Shown here: one piece after another, positions 6,915-15,514 of the stretch
How positions within the stretch are numbered: the stretch's first letter is position 1
How the letters are laid out: each line of letters starts with the position of its first letter
Source of the DNA: Pseudomonas sp. CCC3.1
Lineage (GTDB): Bacteria; Pseudomonadota; Gammaproteobacteria; Pseudomonadales; Pseudomonadaceae
Reading direction: 5' to 3'
Assembly (NCBI RefSeq): GCF_034347405.1
Contig: NZ_CP133778.1
Location: forward strand, 434,001-498,000
DNA: 64,000 nucleotides
Translations under genes and position numbers: made by a program
The notes under the pieces: generated by a model
What the model saw: the letters and a program-made list of their open reading frames with translations, nothing else
What the model was told of the DNA's origin: nothing
The model's database searches: none

Positions 6915-8686
6915 CAGTTTGGGGTGTCGGGCAGGCGTTGGACCTGACCATTGATAAATTCGGCCCATGGCAACTGACGTTGAATATGTTGCTGCTGGCT
7001 CATGCTCAAGCTGCCGGACAGGCCGTCAATCCGATTGTCGGGCAGGGCTTTGAGCTGGCCCAGTCTAGAAGTCAGGCTATAAGCGTCAACACCCATGGCG
7101 TACAGGCGGCCCAGGCTGCCACCGGCTTGCGGCCATTGTGCAGCCACTTGTTGGCGCAGCGGGTTCGCAGTGTCGAGCAGCCAAGGGGTTTCGCAAAAAC
7201 GGATGCCGTTCATGTCGTTGTACTGGTTTTGGTCGCCGCTGGCGCTGAATACGTGGGATGTGGCGTAAACCGGTACATCACCTGCGTATTGATAATTGAG
7301 CGTCGGCTTGACCTGCTGGGCTTGCTGAGGCGTTGCAGCCAGGAAGATGAACTCCATGTCCTGGCGGCGCGAAGGCTGGCCGGCGCCTCCTGCATTACGC
7401 AGTTGCACCAGGTCGGCGACTTGCTGGGCCAGTGCTACAGGTTTGTCGATGTGTTCGGCGCCAACGACGGTGCCGCCATTGGCTTCCCATTCCTGGCGGA
7501 ACGCCTTGAGTACGCGATCGCCCCATTCGCCTTGCGGCACGATGGCGCCAGCGCGGGTCAGGCCGTCAGCGTGTGCGCGGCGTGCAACTTCGCGTGCTTC
7601 GTCTTCAGCTGCCAGGCCAAATTGAAACAATTGCGCAGGGCCTTGTCCGCCTTCGCTGTAGTTAAGGGCCAGGGTAGGAATCGGCAGTTGGGAGCGGGTA
7701 TTCAATTGCTTGACCAGTGACTTTTCCAGTGGGCCGACCACCAGTTGCACGCCATCGGCTTGAGCCTTGCGATAGAAGTCGTCCAGCGAAGTCAGGCGCG
7801 AGCTGTCATAGAACTGGATGCTCGGCGGGTTTTGGCCAGCTTGCTGTGCTTGATAGTGCGCGGCCATAAAGCCATCACGCAGTGCTTTGCTGACAGACGC
7901 CAGTTGGCCATCCTGCGGCAGCAGCAGGGCGATTTTGGTCAGCGGCTGGCTGGCCAGTTCTTTGAGCTTGAGCAAAGGGGCTGGGAGTTGGATAGCCGCC
8001 GGGTGTGTCGGGTTTTGCGCGCGCCATTGGTCAATGGCGTTTTGCTGATCTTGCAGGCTGGAGGCGCTTTTGACGGCGAGGGCCAGGGACATCCAGCCGC
8101 CCAGCACGCCTGTGTCAGGCGTGCGCAGTTGGTCAACGGGCAGTGCAGCAACCAGTGCCCAAATGGCTTCGTTATTGTTGTTGGCCGCATCGCCGGTCAG
8201 GTTCTGGCTCATGGCGGCGCGTTCGCGAGCGGCGGCCAGGTTCTGACCGTCGGCCTCCAGAGCGCGTGCGCGGACCACGTGTGTACGCACTTGCAAGTCG
8301 GCTGGCATCTCATTGAGGCGCGATACGCTTGGGTGGTTCAGGGCGGTCAGTGCGTCTTTAGGCTGGTTGCGGCTCATCGCCAGTTCTGCGGCCAGCGTGC
8401 TGGCAAAAACCTGTTGTGCAGGTTTGAGCAGATCCAGAGGTACCTGTCCCAGGATTTGCGCCGCGCGCTGGTTGTCGTTTTGGCGCATGGCAAGGTCAGT
8501 TGCGGACAGGCGCAGCAGGGCCGCCTTTTCCGGGTCCTTGCTCGCAGCGGCCTGTTGCAGCAGCTGTTCAAGGCTGGCATCGGGCGTACGTGGGAGTTCG
8601 CCAAGGCTGGACGAGGGCGAGCTGGCGCAAGCCGCCAACAAGGCAGCGAGGCAGAGGGCAGTGAACAGCCGCAGGCAAGCGATCAT
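6914..8686 (-). CDS. lpoA: penicillin-binding protein activator LpoA
   Basis: This 590-residue outer-membrane lipoprotein activates the peptidoglycan synthase PBP1a from the outer membrane. The signal peptide MIACLRLFTALCLAALLAAC ends in a lipobox. The N-terminal half (to about residue 230) is helical and TPR-like (repeated AALLRLSATDLAMRQ-type segments), and the C-terminal half is a periplasmic-binding-protein fold beginning near KIALLLPQDGQLASVSKALRDG. ATG 8686 is chosen over an in-frame start at 8710 because it begins the signal peptide. It is first in the lpoA-yraN-diaA-dolP group and divergent from rsmI. Confidence 0.93.
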   Translation of the reverse strand: MIACLRLFTALCLAALLAACASSPSSSLGELPRTPDASLEQLLQQAAASKDPEKAALLRLSATDLAMRQNDNQRAAQILGQVPLDLLKPAQQVFASTLAAELAMSRNQPKDALTALNHPSVSRLNEMPADLQVRTHVVRARALEADGQNLAAARERAAMSQNLTGDAANNNNEAIWALVAALPVDQLRTPDTGVLGGWMSLALAVKSASSLQDQQNAIDQWRAQNPTHPAAIQLPAPLLKLKELASQPLTKIALLLPQDGQLASVSKALRDGFMAAHYQAQQAGQNPPSIQFYDSSRLTSLDDFYRKAQADGVQLVVGPLEKSLVKQLNTRSQLPIPTLALNYSEGGQGPAQLFQFGLAAEDEAREVARRAHADGLTRAGAIVPQGEWGDRVLKAFRQEWEANGGTVVGAEHIDKPVALAQQVADLVQLRNAGGAGQPSRRQDMEFIFLAATPQQAQQVKPTLNYQYAGDVPVYATSHVFSASGDQNQYNDMNGIRFCETPWLLDTANPLRQQVAAQWPQAGGSLGRLYAMGVDAYSLTSRLGQLKALPDNRIDGLSGSLSMSQQQHIQRQLPWAEFINGQVQRLPDTPN

Positions 8687-8866
8687 GTAGTGTTCCTGAT
8701 ACTCGATCAAATGAGGGGGGGAAGTGTACCCAAGCGCTGGCCGGGGCGCGATGTTACTGGTGATAAAGCTTAAATTTAGATGACTTCTGGCCGTTGTGAC
8801 GCGGTGTTTTCCAGATTGACGCTTTTGAGCATGTCTGGAGGGTGCGTTCAGCAGGGTTCTACGCGC

Positions 8867-8872
8867 TACAAT
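8867..8872 (+). promoter_or_regulatory. probable -10 box for rsmI
   Basis: TACAAT at 8867-8872 lies 36 bases before the rsmI start in the divergent lpoA/rsmI gap. No good -35 box is seen at the right distance, so the call is tentative. Confidence 0.35.
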
Positions 8873-8902
8873 GGCGCCTTTAACTCTTAAGAGGTGCGCG
8901 TT

Positions 8903-9775
8903 TTGACTGCTCCAGGTGCTTTGAATTCCGTTGTTGGCTCACTTTATGTGGTGGCCACGCCCATCGGTAACCTGGACGACATCAGTGCGCGTGCGCTTAA
9001 AGTGTTGCGCGAGGTATCGCTGATCGCGGCCGAAGACACGCGTCACTCCCTGCGTTTGATGCAGCATTTTGGCATCACTACCCCGCTGGGGGCCTGTCAC
9101 GAACATAACGAGCGTGATGAAGGCAGTCGCTTTATTCAGCGGTTACTGGCCGGTGAAGATGTGGCCTTGATCTCTGATGCGGGTACGCCATTGATCTCTG
9201 ATCCGGGTTACCACTTGGTGCGTCAGGCGCGAGCAGCCGGGGTCAAGGTTGTACCTGTGCCAGGAGCTTGCGCGTTGATCGCTGCGTTGTCGGCAGCCGG
9301 GTTGCCTTCTGACCGCTTTATCTTTGAAGGGTTCTTGCCGGCCAAGGCCGTTGGTCGCCGCTCGCGTCTTGAGCTATTAAAGGAAGAGCCGCGCACCCTG
9401 ATTTTCTACGAAGCGCCGCATCGCATCCTTGAATGCCTGCAAGACCTGGAGCTGGTGTTTGGTCCCGATCGCCCGGCATTGCTGGCGCGGGAGCTGACCA
9501 AGACCTTCGAAACACTCAAGGGGTTGCCGTTGTCCGAGCTGCGCGCTTTTGTTGAATCTGACAGCAATCAACAGCGCGGCGAATGTGTCGTGCTAGTTGC
9601 AGGCTGGACCGCGCCCGACACCGATGAAGTGGTGAGCAGCGAGGCAATGCGCATTCTTGATTTACTGCTTAAAGAGATGCCACTCAAACGTGCTGCTGCA
9701 TTGGCTGCTGAAATAACCGGCGAGCGCAAAAATGTGCTGTATCAAGTTGCACTTGAAAAGCAGAAAGCAGAGTAA
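8903..9775 (+). CDS. rsmI: 16S rRNA (cytidine-1402-2'-O)-methyltransferase
   Basis: This 290-residue enzyme methylates the 2'-oxygen of C1402 in 16S rRNA, using S-adenosylmethionine. The tetrapyrrole-methylase fold is clear: SLYVVATPIGNLDDIS near the start, the AAEDTRHS motif, SDAGTPLISDPG, and the C-terminal helical segment rich in Lys. No ATG begins the frame. TTG 8903 (MTAPGALNS) follows AGAGGTG and is chosen; GTG 8894 is the alternative. It lies between lpoA (divergent) and rnpB, the usual Pseudomonas order. Confidence 0.94.
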   Translation: MTAPGALNSVVGSLYVVATPIGNLDDISARALKVLREVSLIAAEDTRHSLRLMQHFGITTPLGACHEHNERDEGSRFIQRLLAGEDVALISDAGTPLISDPGYHLVRQARAAGVKVVPVPGACALIAALSAAGLPSDRFIFEGFLPAKAVGRRSRLELLKEEPRTLIFYEAPHRILECLQDLELVFGPDRPALLARELTKTFETLKGLPLSELRAFVESDSNQQRGECVVLVAGWTAPDTDEVVSSEAMRILDLLLKEMPLKRAAALAAEITGERKNVLYQVALEKQKAE

Positions 9776-9906
9776 GGAATAGTGGCACTTAGCCCTTGTT
9801 TTTTGCAGTTAGGCCTGTAAGTAAGGGGGCTGAGGTTGGATGTCGAGCATCAAGTTCAGCTTTAAAGCTTGTTCTATACGCTCTGTACAGTTAACCTTCG
9901 CGCCGG

Positions 9907-10260
9907 AGAGTCGATTGGACAGTCGCTGCCCTCTATGAAAATTAGGGGGGGGAGGAAAGTCCGGGCTCCATAGGGCGAAGTGCCAGGTAATGCCTGGGAG
10001 GCGTGAGCCTACGGAAAGTGCCACAGAAAATAACCGCCTAAGCGCTTCGGCGCCGGTAAGGGTGAAAAGGTGCGGTAAGAGCGCACCGCACGTCTGGCAA
10101 CAGTTCGTGGCTAGGTAAACCCCACTTGGAGCAAGACCAAATAGGGTCCCAAGGCGTGGCCCGCGCTGGGACCGGGTAGGTTGCTAAAGATGTCCAGTGA
10201 TGGCCATCGTAGACGAATGACTGTTCAAGACAGAACCCGGCTTACAGATCGACTCTCCAC
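9907..10260 (+). ncRNA. rnpB: RNase P RNA (bacterial class A)
   Basis: The catalytic RNA of RNase P, which trims 5' leaders from tRNA precursors. The 5' end AGAGTCGAT pairs with ATCGACTCT at 10248-10256 to form helix P1. The conserved GAGGAAAGTCCGGGCTCC core lies near 9952, and the 3' conserved ACAGAACCCGGCTTA lies near 10231. The GTAGACGAATGACTGTTC element is also present. Total length of about 350 bases fits class A. The RNA is followed by CCACCTTTTTCCCC and a small hairpin. Its position between rsmI and mraZ is conserved in Pseudomonas. Confidence 0.97.
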
Positions 10261-10290
10261 CTTTTTCCCCTGCTTGTTTCGCAAGCAGAT
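10258..10290 (+). terminator. 3' processing/termination region of rnpB
   Basis: The RNA ends in CCACCTTTTT. This is followed by a 7-bp hairpin (CTGCTTG, TTTCG loop, CAAGCAG) at 10270-10288. The T-run precedes rather than follows the hairpin, so the exact stop point is unclear. Confidence 0.4.
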
Positions 10291-10513
10291 ATGCATTCTT
10301 GAAATGCTCGCTCCAACCCCCTCGCTTTATTTGCAAGAAGAACTGCCAGCGTAATGCCAAAAAGTTCTTACTCTTAACAAATCACTTTAAGTTTGAAGTC
10401 CGAAGCATTGAATTAGCGGCTTATCGCACGTCAAGGAACACCCTCGCTTATTGCTGTACGTCTATTTACTCTCCTAAATCTCCGTAATGTAAGGATTTTC
10501 CTTGGGCCGCGCC
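10291..10513. other. gap between rnpB and the mra promoter, no gene seen
   Basis: About 220 bases of comparatively A+T-rich sequence separate the rnpB end from the mraZ promoter. Short frames exist (for example 62 codons from 10299), but none has a ribosome binding site or a recognisable product. I see no further structure here. Confidence 0.5.
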
Positions 10514-10543
10514 TTGACGGTGTGGTGGGCGCATTCCTATAGT
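10514..10543 (+). promoter_or_regulatory. sigma70-type promoter of the mraZ-dcw operon
   Basis: TTGACG at 10514-10519 and TATAGT at 10538-10543 are separated by 18 bases. Both hexamers are close to consensus. The expected start point falls just before the MraZ boxes at 10551-10576, so bound MraZ would sit on the early transcribed region. Confidence 0.7.
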
Positions 10544-10550
10544 GTGCACA

Positions 10551-10576
10551 AGTGGCGAAAAGTGGCAGAAAGTGGG
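10551..10576 (+). promoter_or_regulatory. MraZ operator: three boxes at 10-base spacing
   Basis: AGTGG occurs at 10551, 10561 and 10571, giving TGGCG, TGGCA and TGGGT units separated by five bases. MraZ is known to bind tandem TGGGN repeats with five-base spacers upstream of its own gene. The exact phase and position make self-repression of the dcw operon likely. Confidence 0.75.
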
Positions 10577-10616
10577 TTTTTTGAACGTAAAACGCTAATT
10601 TTTGGAGTGGCGCCTC

Positions 10617-11072
10617 GTGTTTCGCGGAGCTAACGCAATCAGTCTCGATGCCAAGGGTCGTCTCGCAATGCCGAGCCGGTACCGTGACGAGCTGATTTCG
10701 AGAAGCTCCGGGCAATTGATCGTGACCATTGATGCCGTGGATCCCTGCTTATGTGTGTACCCGCTCGACGAGTGGGAATTGATTGAAACCAAGCTGCGGG
10801 CGTTGCCTTCGTTGCGTGAAGAAAACCGCCGTTTGCAACGCCTGTTGATTGGTAACGCCGTCGACCTCGAACTCGATGGCAGTGGTCGTTTTCTGGTGCC
10901 GCCGCGTTTGCGTGAGTATGCCAAGTTGGACAAGCGCGCGATGTTGGTGGGCCAGCTGAACAAGTTTCAACTGTGGGACGAGGATGCCTGGGAAGCTGTT
11001 TCTGCCGCTGACCTTGCAGCCATTCAACAACCGGGCGCGATGCCTGATGAACTGCGTGATTTAATCCTGTGA
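10617..11072 (+). CDS. mraZ: transcriptional regulator MraZ
   Basis: This 151-residue DNA-binding protein has two AbrB-like SpoVT folds and regulates the dcw operon. Both DXXXR motifs are visible: LDAKGRLAMPS in the first half and LDGSGRFLVPP in the second. GTG 10617 (MFRGANAISLD) is the family start and follows GGAG; an in-frame TTG at 10602 would add only five residues. Its GTGA overlap with rsmH couples translation. The three boxes upstream are its probable operator. Confidence 0.96.
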   Translation: MFRGANAISLDAKGRLAMPSRYRDELISRSSGQLIVTIDAVDPCLCVYPLDEWELIETKLRALPSLREENRRLQRLLIGNAVDLELDGSGRFLVPPRLREYAKLDKRAMLVGQLNKFQLWDEDAWEAVSAADLAAIQQPGAMPDELRDLIL

Positions 11073-12016
11073 CTATTGATAGCGACTTCAACCACATCAC
11101 CGTACTGCTCGATGAAGCCGTAGAGGCTCTCGCCGTACGTCCTGATGGATGCTATCTGGATGGCACCTTCGGTCGCGGCGGACATAGCCGCTTGATACTC
11201 CAGAAGCTGGGCCCTGAGGGGCGTCTTCTCGGGTTTGATAAAGATCCACAAGCGATTGCCACCGGGCAAGCGCTAGCGGCCGAAGACGGCCGCTTTGTCA
11301 TTGTGCAGCGCAGTTTTGCAGAAATGGGATCCGAAATTGCCGGGCGCGGTCTGGCCGGTAAAATCAGCGGTGTGCTGCTCGATCTGGGCGTGTCTTCGCC
11401 ACAGCTCGATGACCCTGAGCGCGGCTTCAGCTTCATGAACGATGGCCCGCTGGACATGCGCATGAACCCGGATGCGGGCATCAGCGCTGCCGAATTTGTG
11501 AACACCGCCTCTCAAGAAGAAATTGCCCGCGTATTCAAGGAATACGGCGAAGAGCGTTTTTCCGGGCGTATGGCGCGTGCCGTTGTCGAGCGTCGTGACA
11601 TTACGCCGTTTGAGCGCACTGGCGATCTGGCTGAAGTATTGAAAGTCGCCAACCCGGCTTGGGAAAAGGGCAAGCACCCTGCGACCCGTACGTTCCAGGG
11701 CCTGCGGATTCACGTCAATAACGAACTCGGAGATCTTAAGGCTGGCCTGCAAGCGGCCCTGGAATCGCTGGAAGTGGGCGGCCGTCTGGTCGTGATCAGC
11801 TTCCACTCGCTCGAAGATCGCATCGTCAAATTGTTCATGCGTGATTTGGTCAAAGGTGAACCTGACAACCTGCCGCGTGGCTTGCCGGTGCAGCACAAAA
11901 CCTTTGAACCCAAGATCAAAATTCATGGCAAGGCACAGTTCGCTTCTGAAGCAGAGCTCAAGGCCAACCCGCGCTCGCGCAGCGCTGTCATGCGCGTCGC
12001 GGAGAAGCTTCGTTGA
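11069..12016 (+). CDS. rsmH: 16S rRNA (cytosine-1402-N4)-methyltransferase
   Basis: This 315-residue enzyme (formerly MraW) methylates N4 of C1402 in 16S rRNA, the same nucleotide that RsmI modifies; both enzymes are in this window. The SAM-binding loop GCYLDGTFGRGGHS and the LLDLGVSSPQLDDPERGFSF segment are present. It starts with GTG overlapping the mraZ stop and ends with a TTGA overlap into ftsL. Length and motifs are typical. Confidence 0.96.
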   Translation: MTIDSDFNHITVLLDEAVEALAVRPDGCYLDGTFGRGGHSRLILQKLGPEGRLLGFDKDPQAIATGQALAAEDGRFVIVQRSFAEMGSEIAGRGLAGKISGVLLDLGVSSPQLDDPERGFSFMNDGPLDMRMNPDAGISAAEFVNTASQEEIARVFKEYGEERFSGRMARAVVERRDITPFERTGDLAEVLKVANPAWEKGKHPATRTFQGLRIHVNNELGDLKAGLQAALESLEVGGRLVVISFHSLEDRIVKLFMRDLVKGEPDNLPRGLPVQHKTFEPKIKIHGKAQFASEAELKANPRSRSAVMRVAEKLR

Positions 12017-12306
12017 ACAAGCTTTACGCCAAACCACTTCCCGGCGGAAGTTTCTTCATGCTGCTGCTGTTTATTGCCGTGCTGGTTTCGGCTGTGGGTG
12101 TTGCGTACAGCGCGCACTGGAACCGCCAATTGCTCAATACCCTGTATGGGGAGCTGAGCGTGCGCGACAAGGCTCAGGCTGAATGGGGTCGCTTGATCCT
12201 GGAGCAAAGTACCTGGACCGCGCATAGCCGTATCGAAACCCTGGCCAGCGAACAACTGAAAATGCACATCCCGGGTGCAGCAGAAGTGCGGATGGTGGCG
12301 CCATGA
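12013..12306 (+). CDS. ftsL: cell division protein FtsL
   Basis: This 97-residue single-pass membrane protein belongs to the FtsQLB subcomplex of the divisome. A short cytoplasmic N-terminus (MNKLYAKPLPGG) precedes one transmembrane helix (about residues 14-35) and a periplasmic coiled-coil segment that ends in PGAAEVRMVAP. The start codon is TTG 12013, overlapping the rsmH stop. A weak start inside a coupled operon fits a protein that is rate-limiting in the divisome. The stop overlaps the ftsI ATG. Confidence 0.93.
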   Translation: MNKLYAKPLPGGSFFMLLLFIAVLVSAVGVAYSAHWNRQLLNTLYGELSVRDKAQAEWGRLILEQSTWTAHSRIETLASEQLKMHIPGAAEVRMVAP

Positions 12307-14051
12307 TCAAACTCGAAGGCGCACTTTATCCGTGGCGTTTTCGCGTGGTGCTGGCGCTGCTGGCACTGCTGGTGGGCGCGATTGCCTGCCAAATTGTCTA
12401 TTTGCAGGTCATCGATCACGACTTCCTCAAAGGTCAGGGCGATGCCCGTAGCTTGCGCCACATCACCATTCCTGCGCACCGCGGGCTGATTACCGACCGT
12501 AATGGCGAGCCGTTGGCGGTCAGTACACCGGTCACCACGTTGTGGGCCAATGCCAAGGAAATGCAGGCCGCAAAAGATCGCTGGCCAGCGTTGGCGCACG
12601 CGCTCGGGCAAGACCCGAAAGTGCTGACGGCGCGCCTTGAACAGCAAGCCAATAAAGAGTTCATCTACCTTGTTCGGGGGCTGACCCCTGAGCAGGGCCA
12701 AGTCGTGCTCGACCTCAAAGTGCCGGGTGTATACGGCATTGAAGAGTTCCGCCGCTTCTACCCGGCGGGTGAAGTGACCGCGCACATGGTTGGCTTTACC
12801 GACATTGACGACAAGGGGCGCGAAGGCGTTGAGCTGGCCTATGACGAGTGGCTGGCTGGCGTGCCGGGCAAGCGACAGGTCATCAAGGACCGACGCGGGC
12901 GTCTGATCAAAGACATCCAAGTGACTAAAAACGCCAAGGCAGGGAAGACCTTGGCGTTGTCGATTGACCTGCGCCTGCAATACCTGGCCAACCGTGAGCT
13001 GCGCAATGCGCTGGTCGAGAATGGCGCCAAGGCGGGCAGCCTGGTGATCATGGACGTGAAGACCGGCGAAATTCTGGCCATGGTCAATCAGCCGACTTAC
13101 AACCCGAATAACCGTCGCAACCTGCAACCGGCGATGATGCGTAACCGCGCCATGATCGACGTGTTTGAGCCGGGCTCGACGGTAAAACCGATTTCGATGA
13201 GTGCGGCGCTGGAAACCGGCCGCTGGAAACCGACCGACAAAGTCGAGGTGTATCCAGGCACGCTGCAACTGGGCAAATACACCATTCGCGACGTATCGCG
13301 TACTGAAGGTCCGGTCCTCGACCTGACTGGCATTTTGATCAATTCCAGTAACGTGGGCATGAGTAAAGTCGCCTTCGATATTGGCGGCGAAGCGATTTTC
13401 CGTCAGATGGCCAAAATGGGCTTGGGTCAAGACACCGGTCTGGGGTTTCCGGGCGAGCGCGTCGGCAACCTGCCGAACTACCGCGAGTGGCGCAAAGCCG
13501 AAACCGCAACCTTGTCTTACGGCTACGGCGTTTCCGTCACCGCGATCCAATTGGTTCACGCGTTCTCGGCATTGGCCAACAACGGCAAGCTGGCGCCGTT
13601 GACCTTGCTCAAGGCCGACAAGGACAAGCCCGTCCAGGCTACGCAAGTCATGCCGGAGCAGGTCGCCAAGACCTTGCAGGGCATGCTCCAGGAAGTGATC
13701 GAAAACCCGCGTGGCGTTTGGCGAGCCAAGGTTCCGGCGTACCACGTCGGTGGCAAATCCGGTACTGCGCGTAAAACATCGTCCGGCGGCGTCAAAGGCT
13801 ACGCCGTTAACTCTTACCGCTCCCTGTTCGCTGGCTTTGGCCCGATGAGCGACCCGCGTTACGCGATCGTGGTCGTGATCGATGAACCAAGCAAAGCGGG
13901 CTACTTCGGTGGACTGGTATCGGCGCCGGTGTTCAGCAAGGTGATGTCCGGCACGCTGCGCCTGATGAACGTCACACCTGACAACCTGCCAACGGCAGCG
14001 GAGCAACAAGCGGCGGCAACCGCTGCGGCAGCCAAAGGAGGGCGCGGCTAA
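12303..14051 (+). CDS. ftsI: peptidoglycan transpeptidase FtsI (PBP3)
   Basis: This 582-residue class B penicillin-binding protein cross-links septal peptidoglycan and is a major beta-lactam target. An N-terminal membrane anchor (about residues 12-36) precedes the pedestal domain with the RRFYP segment and the transpeptidase domain. Catalytic motifs are intact: SxxK with Ser292 in EPGSTVKPIS, SSN in NSSNVGMSK, and KSGTA in GGKSGTARK. The Ala-rich C-terminus is low complexity. It overlaps ftsL upstream and murE downstream (TAATG). Confidence 0.97.
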   Translation: MIKLEGALYPWRFRVVLALLALLVGAIACQIVYLQVIDHDFLKGQGDARSLRHITIPAHRGLITDRNGEPLAVSTPVTTLWANAKEMQAAKDRWPALAHALGQDPKVLTARLEQQANKEFIYLVRGLTPEQGQVVLDLKVPGVYGIEEFRRFYPAGEVTAHMVGFTDIDDKGREGVELAYDEWLAGVPGKRQVIKDRRGRLIKDIQVTKNAKAGKTLALSIDLRLQYLANRELRNALVENGAKAGSLVIMDVKTGEILAMVNQPTYNPNNRRNLQPAMMRNRAMIDVFEPGSTVKPISMSAALETGRWKPTDKVEVYPGTLQLGKYTIRDVSRTEGPVLDLTGILINSSNVGMSKVAFDIGGEAIFRQMAKMGLGQDTGLGFPGERVGNLPNYREWRKAETATLSYGYGVSVTAIQLVHAFSALANNGKLAPLTLLKADKDKPVQATQVMPEQVAKTLQGMLQEVIENPRGVWRAKVPAYHVGGKSGTARKTSSGGVKGYAVNSYRSLFAGFGPMSDPRYAIVVVIDEPSKAGYFGGLVSAPVFSKVMSGTLRLMNVTPDNLPTAAEQQAAATAAAAKGGRG

Positions 14052-15514
14052 TGTCCCTGAGCCTGAACAAGATTTTCCCTCACGCCGGTCACGACTTGCT
14101 GATCCGTGAATTGACCCTCGACAGCCGCAATGTCCGCGCGGGTGATCTGTTCCTCGCCGTGCCGGGTGGCAAGCTCGATGGTCGTGAACACATCAGCGAC
14201 GCCTTGAAACGCGGCGCTGCTGCCGTTGCCTATGAAGTAGACGGCGCCTCTGTGCTGCCTATTACCCATGTGCCGTTGATCCCGGTCAAAGGTCTGGCGG
14301 CGCAGCTATCCGACATCGCTGGGCGCTTTTATGGCGAGCCGAGCCATCACCTGAACCTGGTGGGCGTCACCGGAACCAACGGTAAAACCAGCGTGACCCA
14401 ACTGGTCGCGCAAGCGCTGGATTTGCTCGGTCAGCACTGTGGCATCGTCGGCACCCTGGGCACCGGTTTTTATGGCGCGTTGCATAGCGGCCGCCACACC
14501 ACCCCAGACCCGATTGCCGTGCAAGCCATGTTGGCCGACCTGAAAAAGGCCGGTGCCAAAGCCGTGGCTATGGAAGTCTCGTCCCACGGTCTGGATCAGG
14601 GGCGAGTCAGTGCACTGGCGTTTGACGTGGCCGTGCTGACCAACTTGTCCCGCGATCACCTGGACTATCACGGCACCATGCAGGCGTACGCCGACGCCAA
14701 GGCCAAGCTGTTTGCCTGGCCAGATCTGCGTTGCCGGGTGCTCAATCTGGACGATGAGTTCGGTCGTCGACTGGCTGCTGAAAAACACGACTCGCGCCTG
14801 ATCAGCTACAGCCTCGAAGACAGCAGTGCCTACCTGTATTGCCGCGAAGCGACCTTTGATGACGATGGCGTGCGCGCCACCCTAGTCACGCCCCAAGGCG
14901 AGCACCATTTGCGCAGCACCTTGCTCGGCCGTTTCAACCTGAGCAATGTGTTGGCCGCTGTTGGCGCCTTGCTCGGTCTTGACTACGCCCTCGACGAAAT
15001 TCTTAAAGTGCTGCCCAAGCTGGAAGGCCCGGTCGGGCGTATGCAGCGTTTGGGCGGCGGCGCCAAGCCGCTGGTGGTGGTCGATTACGCCCATACCCCG
15101 GATGCGCTGGAAAAAGTGCTGCTCGCACTGCGCCCTCACGCCAAAGGTCAATTGCATTGCCTGTTCGGCTGTGGCGGCGACCGTGATCGCGGTAAGCGCC
15201 CATTAATGGCTGAGGTGGTTGAGCGTTTGGCTGACGCGGTGCTGGTGACCGACGACAACCCGCGTACCGAAGACCCAGCGCAGATTTTCACTGACATTCG
15301 TGCTGGTTTTACTGAGGCCGACAAGGTGGTTTTTGTCGCCGGTCGAGGCGCCGCCATTGCGCAGATCATCGCCAATGCCCGTGCTGAAGACGTCATCGTG
15401 CTGGCCGGTAAAGGCCACGAGGACTATCAGGAAATCAACGGCGAGCGCCATGACTTCTCTGACCTGACTGAAGCCCAAAAAGCCTTGGCTGCCTGGGAGG
15501 TTGCTCATGCTTAA
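14051..15514 (+). CDS. murE: UDP-MurNAc-tripeptide ligase MurE
   Basis: This 487-residue cytoplasmic ligase adds meso-diaminopimelate to UDP-MurNAc-Ala-Glu. The Mur-ligase P-loop GVTGTNGKTS lies at about residues 107-116. The DDNPR motif specific for the diaminopimelate enzymes is present near residue 400. The start overlaps the ftsI stop by one base, and the 3' end overlaps murF by eight bases. Confidence 0.96.
   Translation: MSLSLNKIFPHAGHDLLIRELTLDSRNVRAGDLFLAVPGGKLDGREHISDALKRGAAAVAYEVDGASVLPITHVPLIPVKGLAAQLSDIAGRFYGEPSHHLNLVGVTGTNGKTSVTQLVAQALDLLGQHCGIVGTLGTGFYGALHSGRHTTPDPIAVQAMLADLKKAGAKAVAMEVSSHGLDQGRVSALAFDVAVLTNLSRDHLDYHGTMQAYADAKAKLFAWPDLRCRVLNLDDEFGRRLAAEKHDSRLISYSLEDSSAYLYCREATFDDDGVRATLVTPQGEHHLRSTLLGRFNLSNVLAAVGALLGLDYALDEILKVLPKLEGPVGRMQRLGGGAKPLVVVDYAHTPDALEKVLLALRPHAKGQLHCLFGCGGDRDRGKRPLMAEVVERLADAVLVTDDNPRTEDPAQIFTDIRAGFTEADKVVFVAGRGAAIAQIIANARAEDVIVLAGKGHEDYQEINGERHDFSDLTEAQKALAAWEVAHA

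Noticed and set aside
7745..8773. 342-codon plus-strand open frame
   Set aside because: It runs opposite lpoA. lpoA has a lipobox and both expected domains, while this frame has none.
12174..14009. 611-codon minus-strand open frame
   Set aside because: It is the shadow of ftsL and ftsI, rich in His, Arg and Gln as such shadows usually are, without a ribosome binding site or known fold.
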